From the NCBI GenBank assembly GCA_016745075.1, contig JADGDD010000001.1, positions 1,125-65,124 of the forward strand: a stretch of DNA of 64,000 nt, read 5' to 3'. Shown one piece after another: positions 54,599-62,418 of the stretch (position 1 is its first letter; every line of letters starts with the position of its first letter). The DNA is from Planctomycetota bacterium. GTDB lineage: Bacteria; Planctomycetota; UBA11346. The notes beneath the pieces are model-generated. The model was given only the letters and a program-made list of their open reading frames with translations. It ran no database searches and was not told the origin of the DNA. A program made the translations under genes and the position numbers.

Positions 54599-56236
54599 AT
54601 GGGCAACGTTTCTTATGATCAACAGAAGAAGTCAGAGGCAAGAAGGCGCCTTCTTTCACATGCTGTCCATACCCTTTCGGGAAACAGTGGCTCAGGCCCT
54701 ATTCTTTCAGGGCAAATTGTTCAAAGGGTGGCAATGGATGCGGCTGCTTATTTGGAAAATAATTGTATAAAAGGAAAATTGACGGGGCTTACTCGATCCA
54801 TGAAGCCATTACTTGACGAATGGAGAAATGAATTCGCTATTACTCAAAAGTATGTGTCTGCATCAGCAATGAGAGTTCTTATTCTGGCAGGGCCGACTCC
54901 ATCTAAAGATGTAACTGAGCTGATCTCACTTGGCGTTTGTCAGGAGAATATTGTGGCCATCGAAAAGGACGCGACTATCTTCAGCTTGGCTCAGGAGGAC
55001 CTTAAAGAGGCAGGTCTTTGCATTACCCTGAATAAGGTTAGTCTTGTTGATTATCTTAAGAGTAAGCCAGATAAGTTTGATATATTTTACTTTGATGCAT
55101 GTGGGCCATTTATGGGTGGACATCCAAATACTTTAGCTCCATTGCTTGAGGCGTTGGTTAACGACTGCCTTGCAGATAGATGCGCTTTAATATCCAACTA
55201 TTGTCGTGTGCCTCCAGAGCAAATTGATCGGTATGCATCACTATGTGCAGCATACTTCGCCCCACGATACAACGATTTACCAAAAGCATTCTGGGAATCT
55301 AACCTAGATCCAACAATCATCCAACATCAGCCAGAAGCCCTCTTAGATTTGATTAAATCTGACATTGACTCTTATTACGGAGACTTCATCACTAGGTTCA
55401 CTATAGATCTGGCCCGTTATGTGATACCTGTATCCCGAAGCCTTTCATTCAAAGAGACAAGGAATTGGATGTTGGCTAAACCGCGTAAAGACGTAGATAA
55501 AGCTACGGAAAGCATATTTCGGCCCAAGACCCTGATATGGGACATGGGGGAACAATTGGAACCCGAAGAAATGGGAAAGCGATTTGAGGCATGGCATCAA
55601 GAGGCTATGGAGCGACATACCTGGGAATGGAACCCAAGTTCCTATCCACTTTACACGTTCCTTGAAGAATCACGCCGAATAACTGAAGATGGCACAGACC
55701 CAGTCGGCGATATATTTCGGAACTATTCGATCAACCGAACTCCTATCAAAAATGTGCTGCCATTAGCGTTCACACTAAATGCAATCTTTGCGGGACATTG
55801 GGATGTAGCCAGTGAGAGACTCAAGGAAATATTGGCAGTTTCTTGGTTTGATGCAAAGGGAGGTGTTTTTTGTGATGTGCCTATGCCGCATCTTTTAATT
55901 CATGCTTTAATGGGCAAATCAGGAAGGCCATTTCACCCTGTGGCAAAGGATTGCCTTCGTGTGAAATACACGGCAAAAGCTAATGCCATGTACAGCGATT
56001 GCCTGATTGTTGATTCCTGTAGACCAATGTATGATTACCTTCCCGATCCATCTTCTATCGCAGAAGAGTTGTATTCTGATGTACGAAAGCAGCTCATTGT
56101 ACGAACAATGATGGATAGAATTAGCTGGCAAGACTTTGGTTCTTCCACTCACCCGTTTAGAGGATCTGCTTTATTTAGCATTGGGGAAAAGTCTTATTCA
56201 CAAGAATCTTGCTATCCAGACCGATTGGAACTGTAA
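54599..56236 (+). CDS. Unknown 545-residue protein with a Rossmann/methyltransferase-like core
   Basis: Residues about 90-185 look like a class I Rossmann fold (VLILAGPTPSKDVTELISLG..NIVAIEKD..., then DIFYFDACGPFMGG), placed as in SAM-dependent methyltransferases, but the glycine motif is atypical (AGPTPSKD). The remaining 350 residues are helical and unrecognised. ATG 54599 follows AAGGAGG. It sits between a resolvase and a Gabija-like pair inside the element, so a defence or modification role is plausible but unproven. It could equally be a host-interaction protein. Confidence 0.65.
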   Translation: MGNVSYDQQKKSEARRRLLSHAVHTLSGNSGSGPILSGQIVQRVAMDAAAYLENNCIKGKLTGLTRSMKPLLDEWRNEFAITQKYVSASAMRVLILAGPTPSKDVTELISLGVCQENIVAIEKDATIFSLAQEDLKEAGLCITLNKVSLVDYLKSKPDKFDIFYFDACGPFMGGHPNTLAPLLEALVNDCLADRCALISNYCRVPPEQIDRYASLCAAYFAPRYNDLPKAFWESNLDPTIIQHQPEALLDLIKSDIDSYYGDFITRFTIDLARYVIPVSRSLSFKETRNWMLAKPRKDVDKATESIFRPKTLIWDMGEQLEPEEMGKRFEAWHQEAMERHTWEWNPSSYPLYTFLEESRRITEDGTDPVGDIFRNYSINRTPIKNVLPLAFTLNAIFAGHWDVASERLKEILAVSWFDAKGGVFCDVPMPHLLIHALMGKSGRPFHPVAKDCLRVKYTAKANAMYSDCLIVDSCRPMYDYLPDPSSIAEELYSDVRKQLIVRTMMDRISWQDFGSSTHPFRGSALFSIGEKSYSQESCYPDRLEL

Positions 56237-56469
56237 AATACTCTTTTTACTCGGCATTCAGGTTGGTTTTATGTTACTCGTGGTTGAGATGGATGTTTTA
56301 ACCGCATAGCCTATAGGGAGTTCCCCTAATATATATTGATATGTTCTTGTAGGTCAAAAAGTACTATATAAAGTTTTCATTCTAGGCTATGGGACCCTGA
56401 GTGTTTACGTTGAATGTAGGGCCATTTGTTTTAGGCTGAATCATATGTATATCGTAAAGGAGACAAAGA

Positions 56470-56871
56470 ATGAATAAAGAGGATTTTGTGGATGCTTTCT
56501 TGTACGGTGAACATCATGTGCAGGAGGGGTGTTGGTATAAATGTATTGATGGGATGGGACCAAAGGATGCATATTTAGCAGGGATGTCTGCTCTTCATTC
56601 GATAATATCTGGCCATGTTAGGGAAGGAGAGGCCTTGCGCTCATTGATGAGATTCCATGACGAGTTACAAAAATGGAATGATAATGGAAGCCCAATTTTA
56701 GGCGAGGTATTTGATCCTATTAGAGAGATTTATCTGGCTGCTTTGCGGAATCGGATTACACCAGTTCTTCTTGATGGAATTATGATGCTGAGAATCTGTG
56801 AATGTATTGTGCGTAAAGGTGAGGGGTTAGATTGGGTGGAAAATGACCCATATAGTTATTTTGATTGTTGA
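56470..56871 (+). CDS. Small hypothetical protein upstream of the Gabija-like pair
   Basis: 133 residues, mainly helical and cysteine-containing (AFLYGEHHVQEGCWYKC; LLDGIMMLRICECIVRKGEG). No family recognised. AAAGGAGACAAAGA precedes the ATG, so translation is credible. It is 106 bp upstream of gajA-like, separated by its own promoter-like TATAAT, and may belong to the unknown gene before it or to the defence pair. Confidence 0.6.
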   Translation: MNKEDFVDAFLYGEHHVQEGCWYKCIDGMGPKDAYLAGMSALHSIISGHVREGEALRSLMRFHDELQKWNDNGSPILGEVFDPIREIYLAALRNRITPVLLDGIMMLRICECIVRKGEGLDWVENDPYSYFDC

Positions 56872-56926
56872 AATTAACTCGGGTACGACTTCTGCCGAAC
56901 ATCATCATTTTAATTAAGAGGCTGTG

Positions 56927-56956
56927 TTAAATATTTCTATAGAATTATAATATAAT
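56927..56956 (+). promoter_or_regulatory. Possible promoter of the Gabija-like operon
   Basis: A perfect -10 TATAAT (56951-56956) in an AT-rich 106-bp spacer; the -35 TTAAAT is only half matched. The ATG of gajA-like follows 22 bp later. Confidence 0.4.
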
Positions 56957-56977
56957 CAGATTACAAGGGTCGACAGT

Positions 56978-59188
56978 ATGCACATTACAAAACTTTCACT
57001 AGTAAATTACAGAAACTTCAAGAACGTTAAATTGCTGTTTCGTAAGGGGGTAAATACAATAATTGGCGAAAATGGTTCTGGTAAGACTAATATATTTCGA
57101 GCGCTGAGACTGCTGCTTGATAATTCAATGCGGCGTTCTTCAGCAAAACTTGCGGAAGATGACTTTTGTAGAGTATTGGGTGATTGGCGCGGTCATTGGA
57201 TCGTTATTAGCATCGAGTTTGACGAAATTGATAGTGATGAAGCTAGTCAGTCTCTATTTCTTCATGGTGTAGGAAATGCAGAAGATGACGTTGTTACTAG
57301 AGCAACATACAGCCTTATCTTCAGGCCTAAGTCACATATTAGGCAAGCGTTGTCACAGCTTCCATTAGGAGATGTAGCAGGGTTGAAAAACTATTTGGCA
57401 AGTATAACTATTGATGGTTATGAAACTGTCCTAACTGGTAAAAGTGTTGCAGATTTTAATGATCCGGCAGTATATAAAAGTATAGTTGGCGACTTTGAGA
57501 GAGTTGTTTTCCCTAGTGTTTTAAATAATACTGATATTGGTATACGCTTGCCAAATATCCTTAATATGTCAAATGAAGTGTCGTTCACATTTATTAAAGC
57601 TATGAGGGATGTGGTATCGGACTTCCATAATAATAGGACCAATCCTCTACTGACACTGCTAAAAAGTAAATTGGGTGATATTAGTCAAACAGATTTCAAG
57701 CCTATTGCTGATTTAATTGGAACATTAAATAGTGGAATTGAGAGCTTATCTGACATATGTGATATTCGTGATGGTATTGTATCTACTATAGGTGACACTG
57801 TCGGCGATACATACTCGCCTAACTCAGTTTCTATTCGTTCAAGTTTGACCGACGAGCCAGAGCAGCTATTTCAGTCACTAAGGTTGTTTGTCGCTGAATC
57901 AAACGATGATTATGAAGGCGCTATTCATGAAATGAGTTTGGGAGGGGCGAATCTGTTATATCTTACATTGAAGCTATTAGAGTTTAAATATCAAAAAGCT
58001 AATCAATCAATTGCGAATTTCTTGTTAATTGAAGAGCCAGAAGCGCATATTCACACTCATATTCAAAAATCACTTTTCGATAATATTAACTACGAAAACA
58101 CACAGACCATATATTCAACCCACTCATCACATATATCAGAAGTTAGTAATATTGAAAACATGAATATTATTGGATTTATCGGTGGCGTCTGCGAGGTATT
58201 TCAGCCGTCAACAGGACTTAGTAACGAAGAGACTGGATTTGTTCAGCGTTACCTAGATGCCATCCGTAGCAACTTATTGTTTGCCAGAAGTGTTGTTTTA
58301 GTAGAGGGTGATGCTGAAGAGATTCTTGTGCCTGTTTTGCTTAAGGAAGTTCTAGGGTTGAGCTTAGATGAAATGGGTATCAGTTTAGTCAATATCAGAA
58401 GTACTGGTTTCGAGAATATTGCAATGTTATTTAGCGATGAAAGAATCAAGAAGCGTTGTAGCATCATCACAGACCTTGATGATTCGTTTTTTGATACTAC
58501 GATTTTACCGGCAGATAGTGACCCAGAGAAGAAGAAGAAGGAGAAAGCTATTGGTTCTCAGTCTTCTGGGCTTGCTCGGAAGGGAAGACTTGATGACTTC
58601 TGTCAAAATAACCCTTGGGTTACTCCTTTTTATGCAGATCATACGTTTGAAGTTGATTTTATTAAATCATCTAACAGTATTTATCTTAAAAATATTATTG
58701 GTGATGTTTACATTCAACAAGCAACAATAAACACCGCAGAAATTGAACTATCTTCAGCTGATATTGCTGTATCAGGCTCAAGAGCATTAACTATGGCAAA
58801 TCATCAAGGCAAAGGTTGGTTTGCCCTTACGCTAGGTAAAGCAATTGATTTTAAAGCAGCTATTCCTGAATACATTTTTGATGCTATTAAGTTTGCACAT
58901 GGTGATTTTAATTCAGGACTTATTTTCAAAATACTTAAGCATCGTTATGAATCAGTTGTAGAACATGTCCAATGCGGCAGAGAAACTATCGAACAATTGG
59001 GTGTTCAAGGTAGCATGGATCTAAAACAGAAATGGGAATCATACTTGGTTCCATATGAAACTGGCTTAGCAATGTTTACTCCAAAATGGGAAGCATTTGA
59101 TCCATTACATGACGATATCGGTGCTATCAAGATTGACTTGATGAATGATCTACCTTCTGAGCAGAATGAGATATTAGCAAGGATCTAA
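56978..59188 (+). CDS. gajA: Gabija-like GajA: OLD-family ATPase with TOPRIM nuclease domain
   Basis: A 736-residue protein. The N-terminal ABC-like ATPase has Walker A IIGENGSGKTNIFRAL, signature-like MSLGGANLLYLTLKLLE, Walker B FLLIEEPEAHIH and switch YSTHSSHIS. The C-terminal TOPRIM domain has the conserved glutamate in VVLVEGDAEEI and the acidic IITDLDD. This is the OLD/GajA layout; with a UvrD-like helicase directly downstream it matches Gabija or class 2 OLD systems. It likely senses phage and cuts DNA. It is longer than the common GajA (about 580), mostly through insertions in the middle and C-terminus. ATG 56978 follows AAGGG. Confidence 0.82.
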   Translation: MHITKLSLVNYRNFKNVKLLFRKGVNTIIGENGSGKTNIFRALRLLLDNSMRRSSAKLAEDDFCRVLGDWRGHWIVISIEFDEIDSDEASQSLFLHGVGNAEDDVVTRATYSLIFRPKSHIRQALSQLPLGDVAGLKNYLASITIDGYETVLTGKSVADFNDPAVYKSIVGDFERVVFPSVLNNTDIGIRLPNILNMSNEVSFTFIKAMRDVVSDFHNNRTNPLLTLLKSKLGDISQTDFKPIADLIGTLNSGIESLSDICDIRDGIVSTIGDTVGDTYSPNSVSIRSSLTDEPEQLFQSLRLFVAESNDDYEGAIHEMSLGGANLLYLTLKLLEFKYQKANQSIANFLLIEEPEAHIHTHIQKSLFDNINYENTQTIYSTHSSHISEVSNIENMNIIGFIGGVCEVFQPSTGLSNEETGFVQRYLDAIRSNLLFARSVVLVEGDAEEILVPVLLKEVLGLSLDEMGISLVNIRSTGFENIAMLFSDERIKKRCSIITDLDDSFFDTTILPADSDPEKKKKEKAIGSQSSGLARKGRLDDFCQNNPWVTPFYADHTFEVDFIKSSNSIYLKNIIGDVYIQQATINTAEIELSSADIAVSGSRALTMANHQGKGWFALTLGKAIDFKAAIPEYIFDAIKFAHGDFNSGLIFKILKHRYESVVEHVQCGRETIEQLGVQGSMDLKQKWESYLVPYETGLAMFTPKWEAFDPLHDDIGAIKIDLMNDLPSEQNEILARI

Positions 59189-59191
59189 GTT

Positions 59192-60991
59192 ATGTTTGTT
59201 TGGGATGAAAATGATCTAAACGATGAACAAGAAGCGGCGATTAACGAATCGGGGAATGTATTCTTAGTGGCATGTCCGGGAAGTGGTAAGACCCGGGCTC
59301 TTACTTATAGAATCGCTCTTGAACTTTCAAGGATAGACGACTCTAAAAAATGGGTCGTAGCGATTACATATACACACAGAGCTGCGGATGAGATACGTGA
59401 ACGAATCGAGATTTTAGGTGTTGATACATCTCAGTTGTGGATCGGAACAATTCATGCATTTTGTTTGGAATGGATATTGAAGCCTTATGGTCTATATCAT
59501 GAAAAGATAAAACATGATTTTAAAATAATAAATTCTCGTGATTCTGAGGAGGTAATATCCGAAATATGTTCTAGTATTGGATCGAAAAAAGTAAAGTATG
59601 TAGAGTGTGGTCATTATTTCACTTCACAAGGGTTGATGCTGATGTCTGCTGGAAGTAAATCTGCGTTGGTGAATCGAGTAATAGAGGGTTATCATGACCG
59701 GATTATGCAGAACAATCAGATCGACTTTGAGCAAATTCTTTACTTTGCTTATGAAATATTATCTGACAATTCGTCTATTTCTAAGATACTAGGTAATTTG
59801 TTTTTGCATGTCCTTATTGATGAATATCAAGACACAAAGGAGATACAATATTCTATTGTTGCCAGCATCATAAGAGCTAGTCAAGGCAAGGTTGGCGCAT
59901 TTGTTGTTGGCGACCCCAACCAAGCCATCTATGGCTCACTTGGAGGTTATGCAATTTCAAAGTCAGAGCTCGAAGATATGGCGGGTGTACCGTTTGTCTC
60001 AATGTCGCTAGATAAGAATTATAGAAGCTCTGCTAAGATCATTAAGTATTATAGTAATTATAATGTTAACCCTAGTAAAACTGTAGCAGCAGGCAAATAC
60101 AAGAATTGTCAGAGCGTTATCACTTATGATCAAATTACTCCTAAGGATGATTTAGTTGAGAAAGTTAGTCAGTATATTGAGCATAGTGTTCAAAAGCTGG
60201 GTATCTTAGAGAAAGAAATCTGTGTTATTGCACCATGGTGGATGCACTTAGCTATGCTAACCCGTAACTTGGTAAATAGGCTGCCTCAATATGACTTTGA
60301 TGGACCGGGTCTAGTGCCTTTTTCAAGGGATATTGACAACTTTTGGTTTAAATTAACAAGGATCATACTGACCGAGCCTTCACCTAATGTTTATGTTAAA
60401 CGTTTAAGGTGGGCATGTGATATCTTATCAGATATGGAACTAGCGCTTGTTGATGTCCATTCGATAACCTCAAAGCACCTACTGAAAACGGTTAATTCTA
60501 TTTCAATAGGTGAAGATGACGGCATGTCATATCTCAGCGAGTTTTTTAATAAATTATTTTGTGAATTAGGTATAGATTTCACGTTGTACCCAATGCTGAA
60601 AGAGCATTATGAATCGTTCTTTAATAGTTCAAACGATAGAATTAAAAGGCTAAAAAAGGATAATGCATCATTCGCAATAGAGATAGAGTCTTTTCGTAAA
60701 GCGTTTAAGCCTAGAACTGGCATTAAAGTATCAACAATACATGGGGTAAAGGGAGGTGAATATGATGTAGTTATTTCCTTTGGTCTGCTTCAGGATCTAG
60801 TTCCGAATTTCAATGATCCTTCTGTAGATAGTGCTAAAAAGTTGCTTTATGTAATTGGATCTAGAGCTAGAATGAATCTGCACCTTATTTCAGAGAAAGG
60901 AAGGATGACTGGTTCTGGTAAATACAGAAGAGAGCTTCAGCCTACAGAAGTCCTGCATCAGTTAAATTATTTATATGATACACCAATATAA
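59192..60991 (+). CDS. gajB: Gabija-like GajB: UvrD/Rep-family helicase
   Basis: A 599-residue SF1A helicase. Motifs: Q/I region NDEQEAAINESGNVFLVACPGSGKTRALTYRI, Ia TYTHRAADEIRERI, II IDEYQDTKEIQ, III VVGDPNQAIYGSLGG, IV LDKNYRSS, V VSTIHGVKGGEYDVV. It starts 3 bp after gajA-like, so the two are translated together. In Gabija, GajB is the partner of GajA, thought to sense nucleotides or DNA ends. Size fits GajB. Confidence 0.84.
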   Translation: MFVWDENDLNDEQEAAINESGNVFLVACPGSGKTRALTYRIALELSRIDDSKKWVVAITYTHRAADEIRERIEILGVDTSQLWIGTIHAFCLEWILKPYGLYHEKIKHDFKIINSRDSEEVISEICSSIGSKKVKYVECGHYFTSQGLMLMSAGSKSALVNRVIEGYHDRIMQNNQIDFEQILYFAYEILSDNSSISKILGNLFLHVLIDEYQDTKEIQYSIVASIIRASQGKVGAFVVGDPNQAIYGSLGGYAISKSELEDMAGVPFVSMSLDKNYRSSAKIIKYYSNYNVNPSKTVAAGKYKNCQSVITYDQITPKDDLVEKVSQYIEHSVQKLGILEKEICVIAPWWMHLAMLTRNLVNRLPQYDFDGPGLVPFSRDIDNFWFKLTRIILTEPSPNVYVKRLRWACDILSDMELALVDVHSITSKHLLKTVNSISIGEDDGMSYLSEFFNKLFCELGIDFTLYPMLKEHYESFFNSSNDRIKRLKKDNASFAIEIESFRKAFKPRTGIKVSTIHGVKGGEYDVVISFGLLQDLVPNFNDPSVDSAKKLLYVIGSRARMNLHLISEKGRMTGSGKYRRELQPTEVLHQLNYLYDTPI

Positions 60992-61065
60992 GACAACATT
61001 GTGCAGGTTAAGGACAGGCAGTAGAACGGTTCTGTTAGGGGAATGTAGGAGTGGAATTGGTTGAT

Positions 61066-61296
61066 TTAATCAAAACGCCGTAGTACTTGTGTCACATAAG
61101 CACGGGAGACGCCCTCTTGGCGAGCAATCTCCGCTCTTGACTCATAGCGACCATTTTCAAGACCGTCTATCCACTTGCGGCCCTGTGTTATCCAACTCAT
61201 TTCCTTGGCAGTGCTTACGGTTTTCCTTGAGCGTTTCCGGAGCAAGTTTTCGCTGACGACAAAGCGCACCAATAAAGTTCGTTTACTGTCCTCTTT
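61066..61296 (-). pseudogene. Displaced C-terminal tail of the large serine recombinase
   Basis: Reading down from the attR core (TGG CTC CCC) the frame continues without stop for 77 codons: KEDSKRTLLVRFVVSENLL...QGRKWIDGLENGRYESRAEIARQEGVSRAYVTQVLRRFD. The end is a helix-turn-helix-like segment of the kind found at the C-terminus of planctomycete-type recombinases. It has no start codon of its own except TTG 61272. In the circular element the frame would join in phase to the recombinase at 48339. Confidence 0.7.
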
Positions 61297-61306
61297 GGGG
61301 AGCCAC
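61297..61306 (+). repeat. attR core GGGGAGCCAC
   Basis: Ten-base core identical to the tRNA-Asn end. TGTCCT on its left and AGGACA on its right form an imperfect inverted repeat around it. Confidence 0.75.
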
Positions 61307-61918
61307 TAAGGACACCGCACGAAATAAGTTCGTGCGGTGTCTTTTTTTGATGGTCTGCCGCGTTTCCCTCCATTACGCAAGTCAATAAATCCATTGAGTT
61401 TACAGACGTACGGCTTTGATCCATAGATGTTAAGTTCTAGTTTGTCAGGACGCAAGTTAACATACTCAATAACAGCGCTCACTAGGGCGACTTTCGTTGC
61501 GCGTCTCTAGCGTTTTGAGCAGCAGCGCAGCATGACAGAGCATTAACATTAATTTCCGCACATCGAAGTCTAATTCCTGCTCTCTTGCAATCTCTTTTTC
61601 AGTTTCCTCAACTTCAGCCGATAGAGCCTTTTCTTCGGCTATGCGCCTGTCGATAAGTTTGCTGTTTCGCTCGATCTGTTCTGGAGTTGTAAGGGTAGCT
61701 TGATTGTCCAGCACCGTTTCGACAGCCTTCTGGGCTAGTTCTAAGGTATGTCGCTGGCTTTTGAGCCTGCCTAGCAGTTCCGGCAACATTTTTTTGAGCA
61801 TTGCTGCGCCTCTCGTATGACTTCTTGGAGCAGCTCTCGATCTCTTGCTAACCCATCCATGCGCCGCAAAACTGTAGGAGCAGGGATGCGATTGGACAGT
61901 GGGCAGTCATCCATCTAC
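61307..61918 (-). pseudogene. Remnant of a related large serine recombinase (C-terminal half)
   Basis: Homologous to the last 200 residues of the left recombinase (for example CPLSNRIPAPTVLRRMDGLARDRELLQE; QIERNSKLIDRRIAEEKAL; LNIYGSKPYVCKLNGFIDLRNGGKRGRPSKK) with about 60 percent identity by eye. Two frameshifts: at a seven-A run (61789-61795) and near 61491-61496. A TAG stop ends it at RCP. The N-terminal two thirds are lost at a sharp junction near 61918, where GC content jumps. It belongs to an earlier insertion at the same tRNA. Confidence 0.8.
61311..61348 (+). terminator. Second copy of the terminator-like hairpin
   Basis: Stem GACACCGCACGAA / TTCGTGCGGTGTC, loop ATAAG, followed by seven T. 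It is the homologue of 48343-48380 with one compensating base-pair change and an inverted loop. Confidence 0.8.
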
Positions 61919-61922
61919 CGAA

Positions 61923-62222
61923 ATCAGGGAGACCGGCGGTGACGAAGCCTACCCCACTGCCAACCCGCACACCGGACTCTACAAGGTGGTGCACTCCAGT
62001 TATCTGAGCTAGCACCCCAGCCCCCAGGCCAGGCCCCGCGCCTGGTACCTGTTGGCCGACCCTCACGACCTGCCAGTGATCGAAGTTCCTGACCCGGGGT
62101 GGGGCGGCTAGGACCGCCCCACCATCGACCATGCCGTCGCCGACATCAACTACCTCGGCATCCAGATGCGCGGTTACATCGACTTCGGCGTCGCCCTGCA
62201 CGACACGCGAGGGGCGGAATGA
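61923..62222 (+). pseudogene. Phage major-capsid-like remnant (Mu gpT type), two in-frame stops
   Basis: One frame reads IRETGGDEAYPTANPHTGLYKVVHSSYLS, stop, RAWYLLADPHDLPVIEV, stop, INYLGIQMRGYIDFGVALHDTRGAE, stop. The WYLLADP..LPVIE and GIQMRGYIDFG blocks resemble the C-terminus of Mu-like major head proteins, though I cannot confirm this without a search. It is GC-rich, unlike the bases to its left. The following 62223-62418 shows no gene. Confidence 0.4.
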
Positions 62223-62418
62223 AAGTGGTTGGGGAATAAGGTTTCGGCTGTTTCAATGTGCCTGTGTAACAGCCACTCCGGGCCCTCTTGCGGGGGAGCT
62301 CGGAGCACCTACGCTTTGCTTTGAAGCCTCATCCGCATTGCTTGCTTGGAGAATGTGGAAGGCTGCGAGATCGGCAAAAACCCCGAGGATACGATGAAGC
62401 GAGTTCAGGATTGCATGT

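Larger units (their letters stand above)
48329..61306. mobile_element. Integrated element at tRNA-Asn (about 12.97 kb)
   Basis: Direct repeats GGGGAGCCAC bound the element at 48329-48338 (the tRNA 3' end) and 61297-61306. Inside are a large serine recombinase (broken), rolling-circle-type Rep, XRE regulator, small membrane proteins, a small resolvase and a Gabija-like defence pair. No relaxase or conjugation genes are seen, so it could be mobilizable or a satellite, not self-conjugative. A related older insertion lies immediately to the right. Confidence 0.82.

Noticed and set aside
48338-61310. Element interpreted as an insertion sequence or transposon
   Set aside because: No DDE transposase or terminal inverted repeats; the ends are direct repeats of the tRNA 3' end with a serine recombinase beside them.
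61215-61424. ORF of 69 residues on the minus strand
   Set aside because: It is out of frame with both recombinase segments that cover the same bases.
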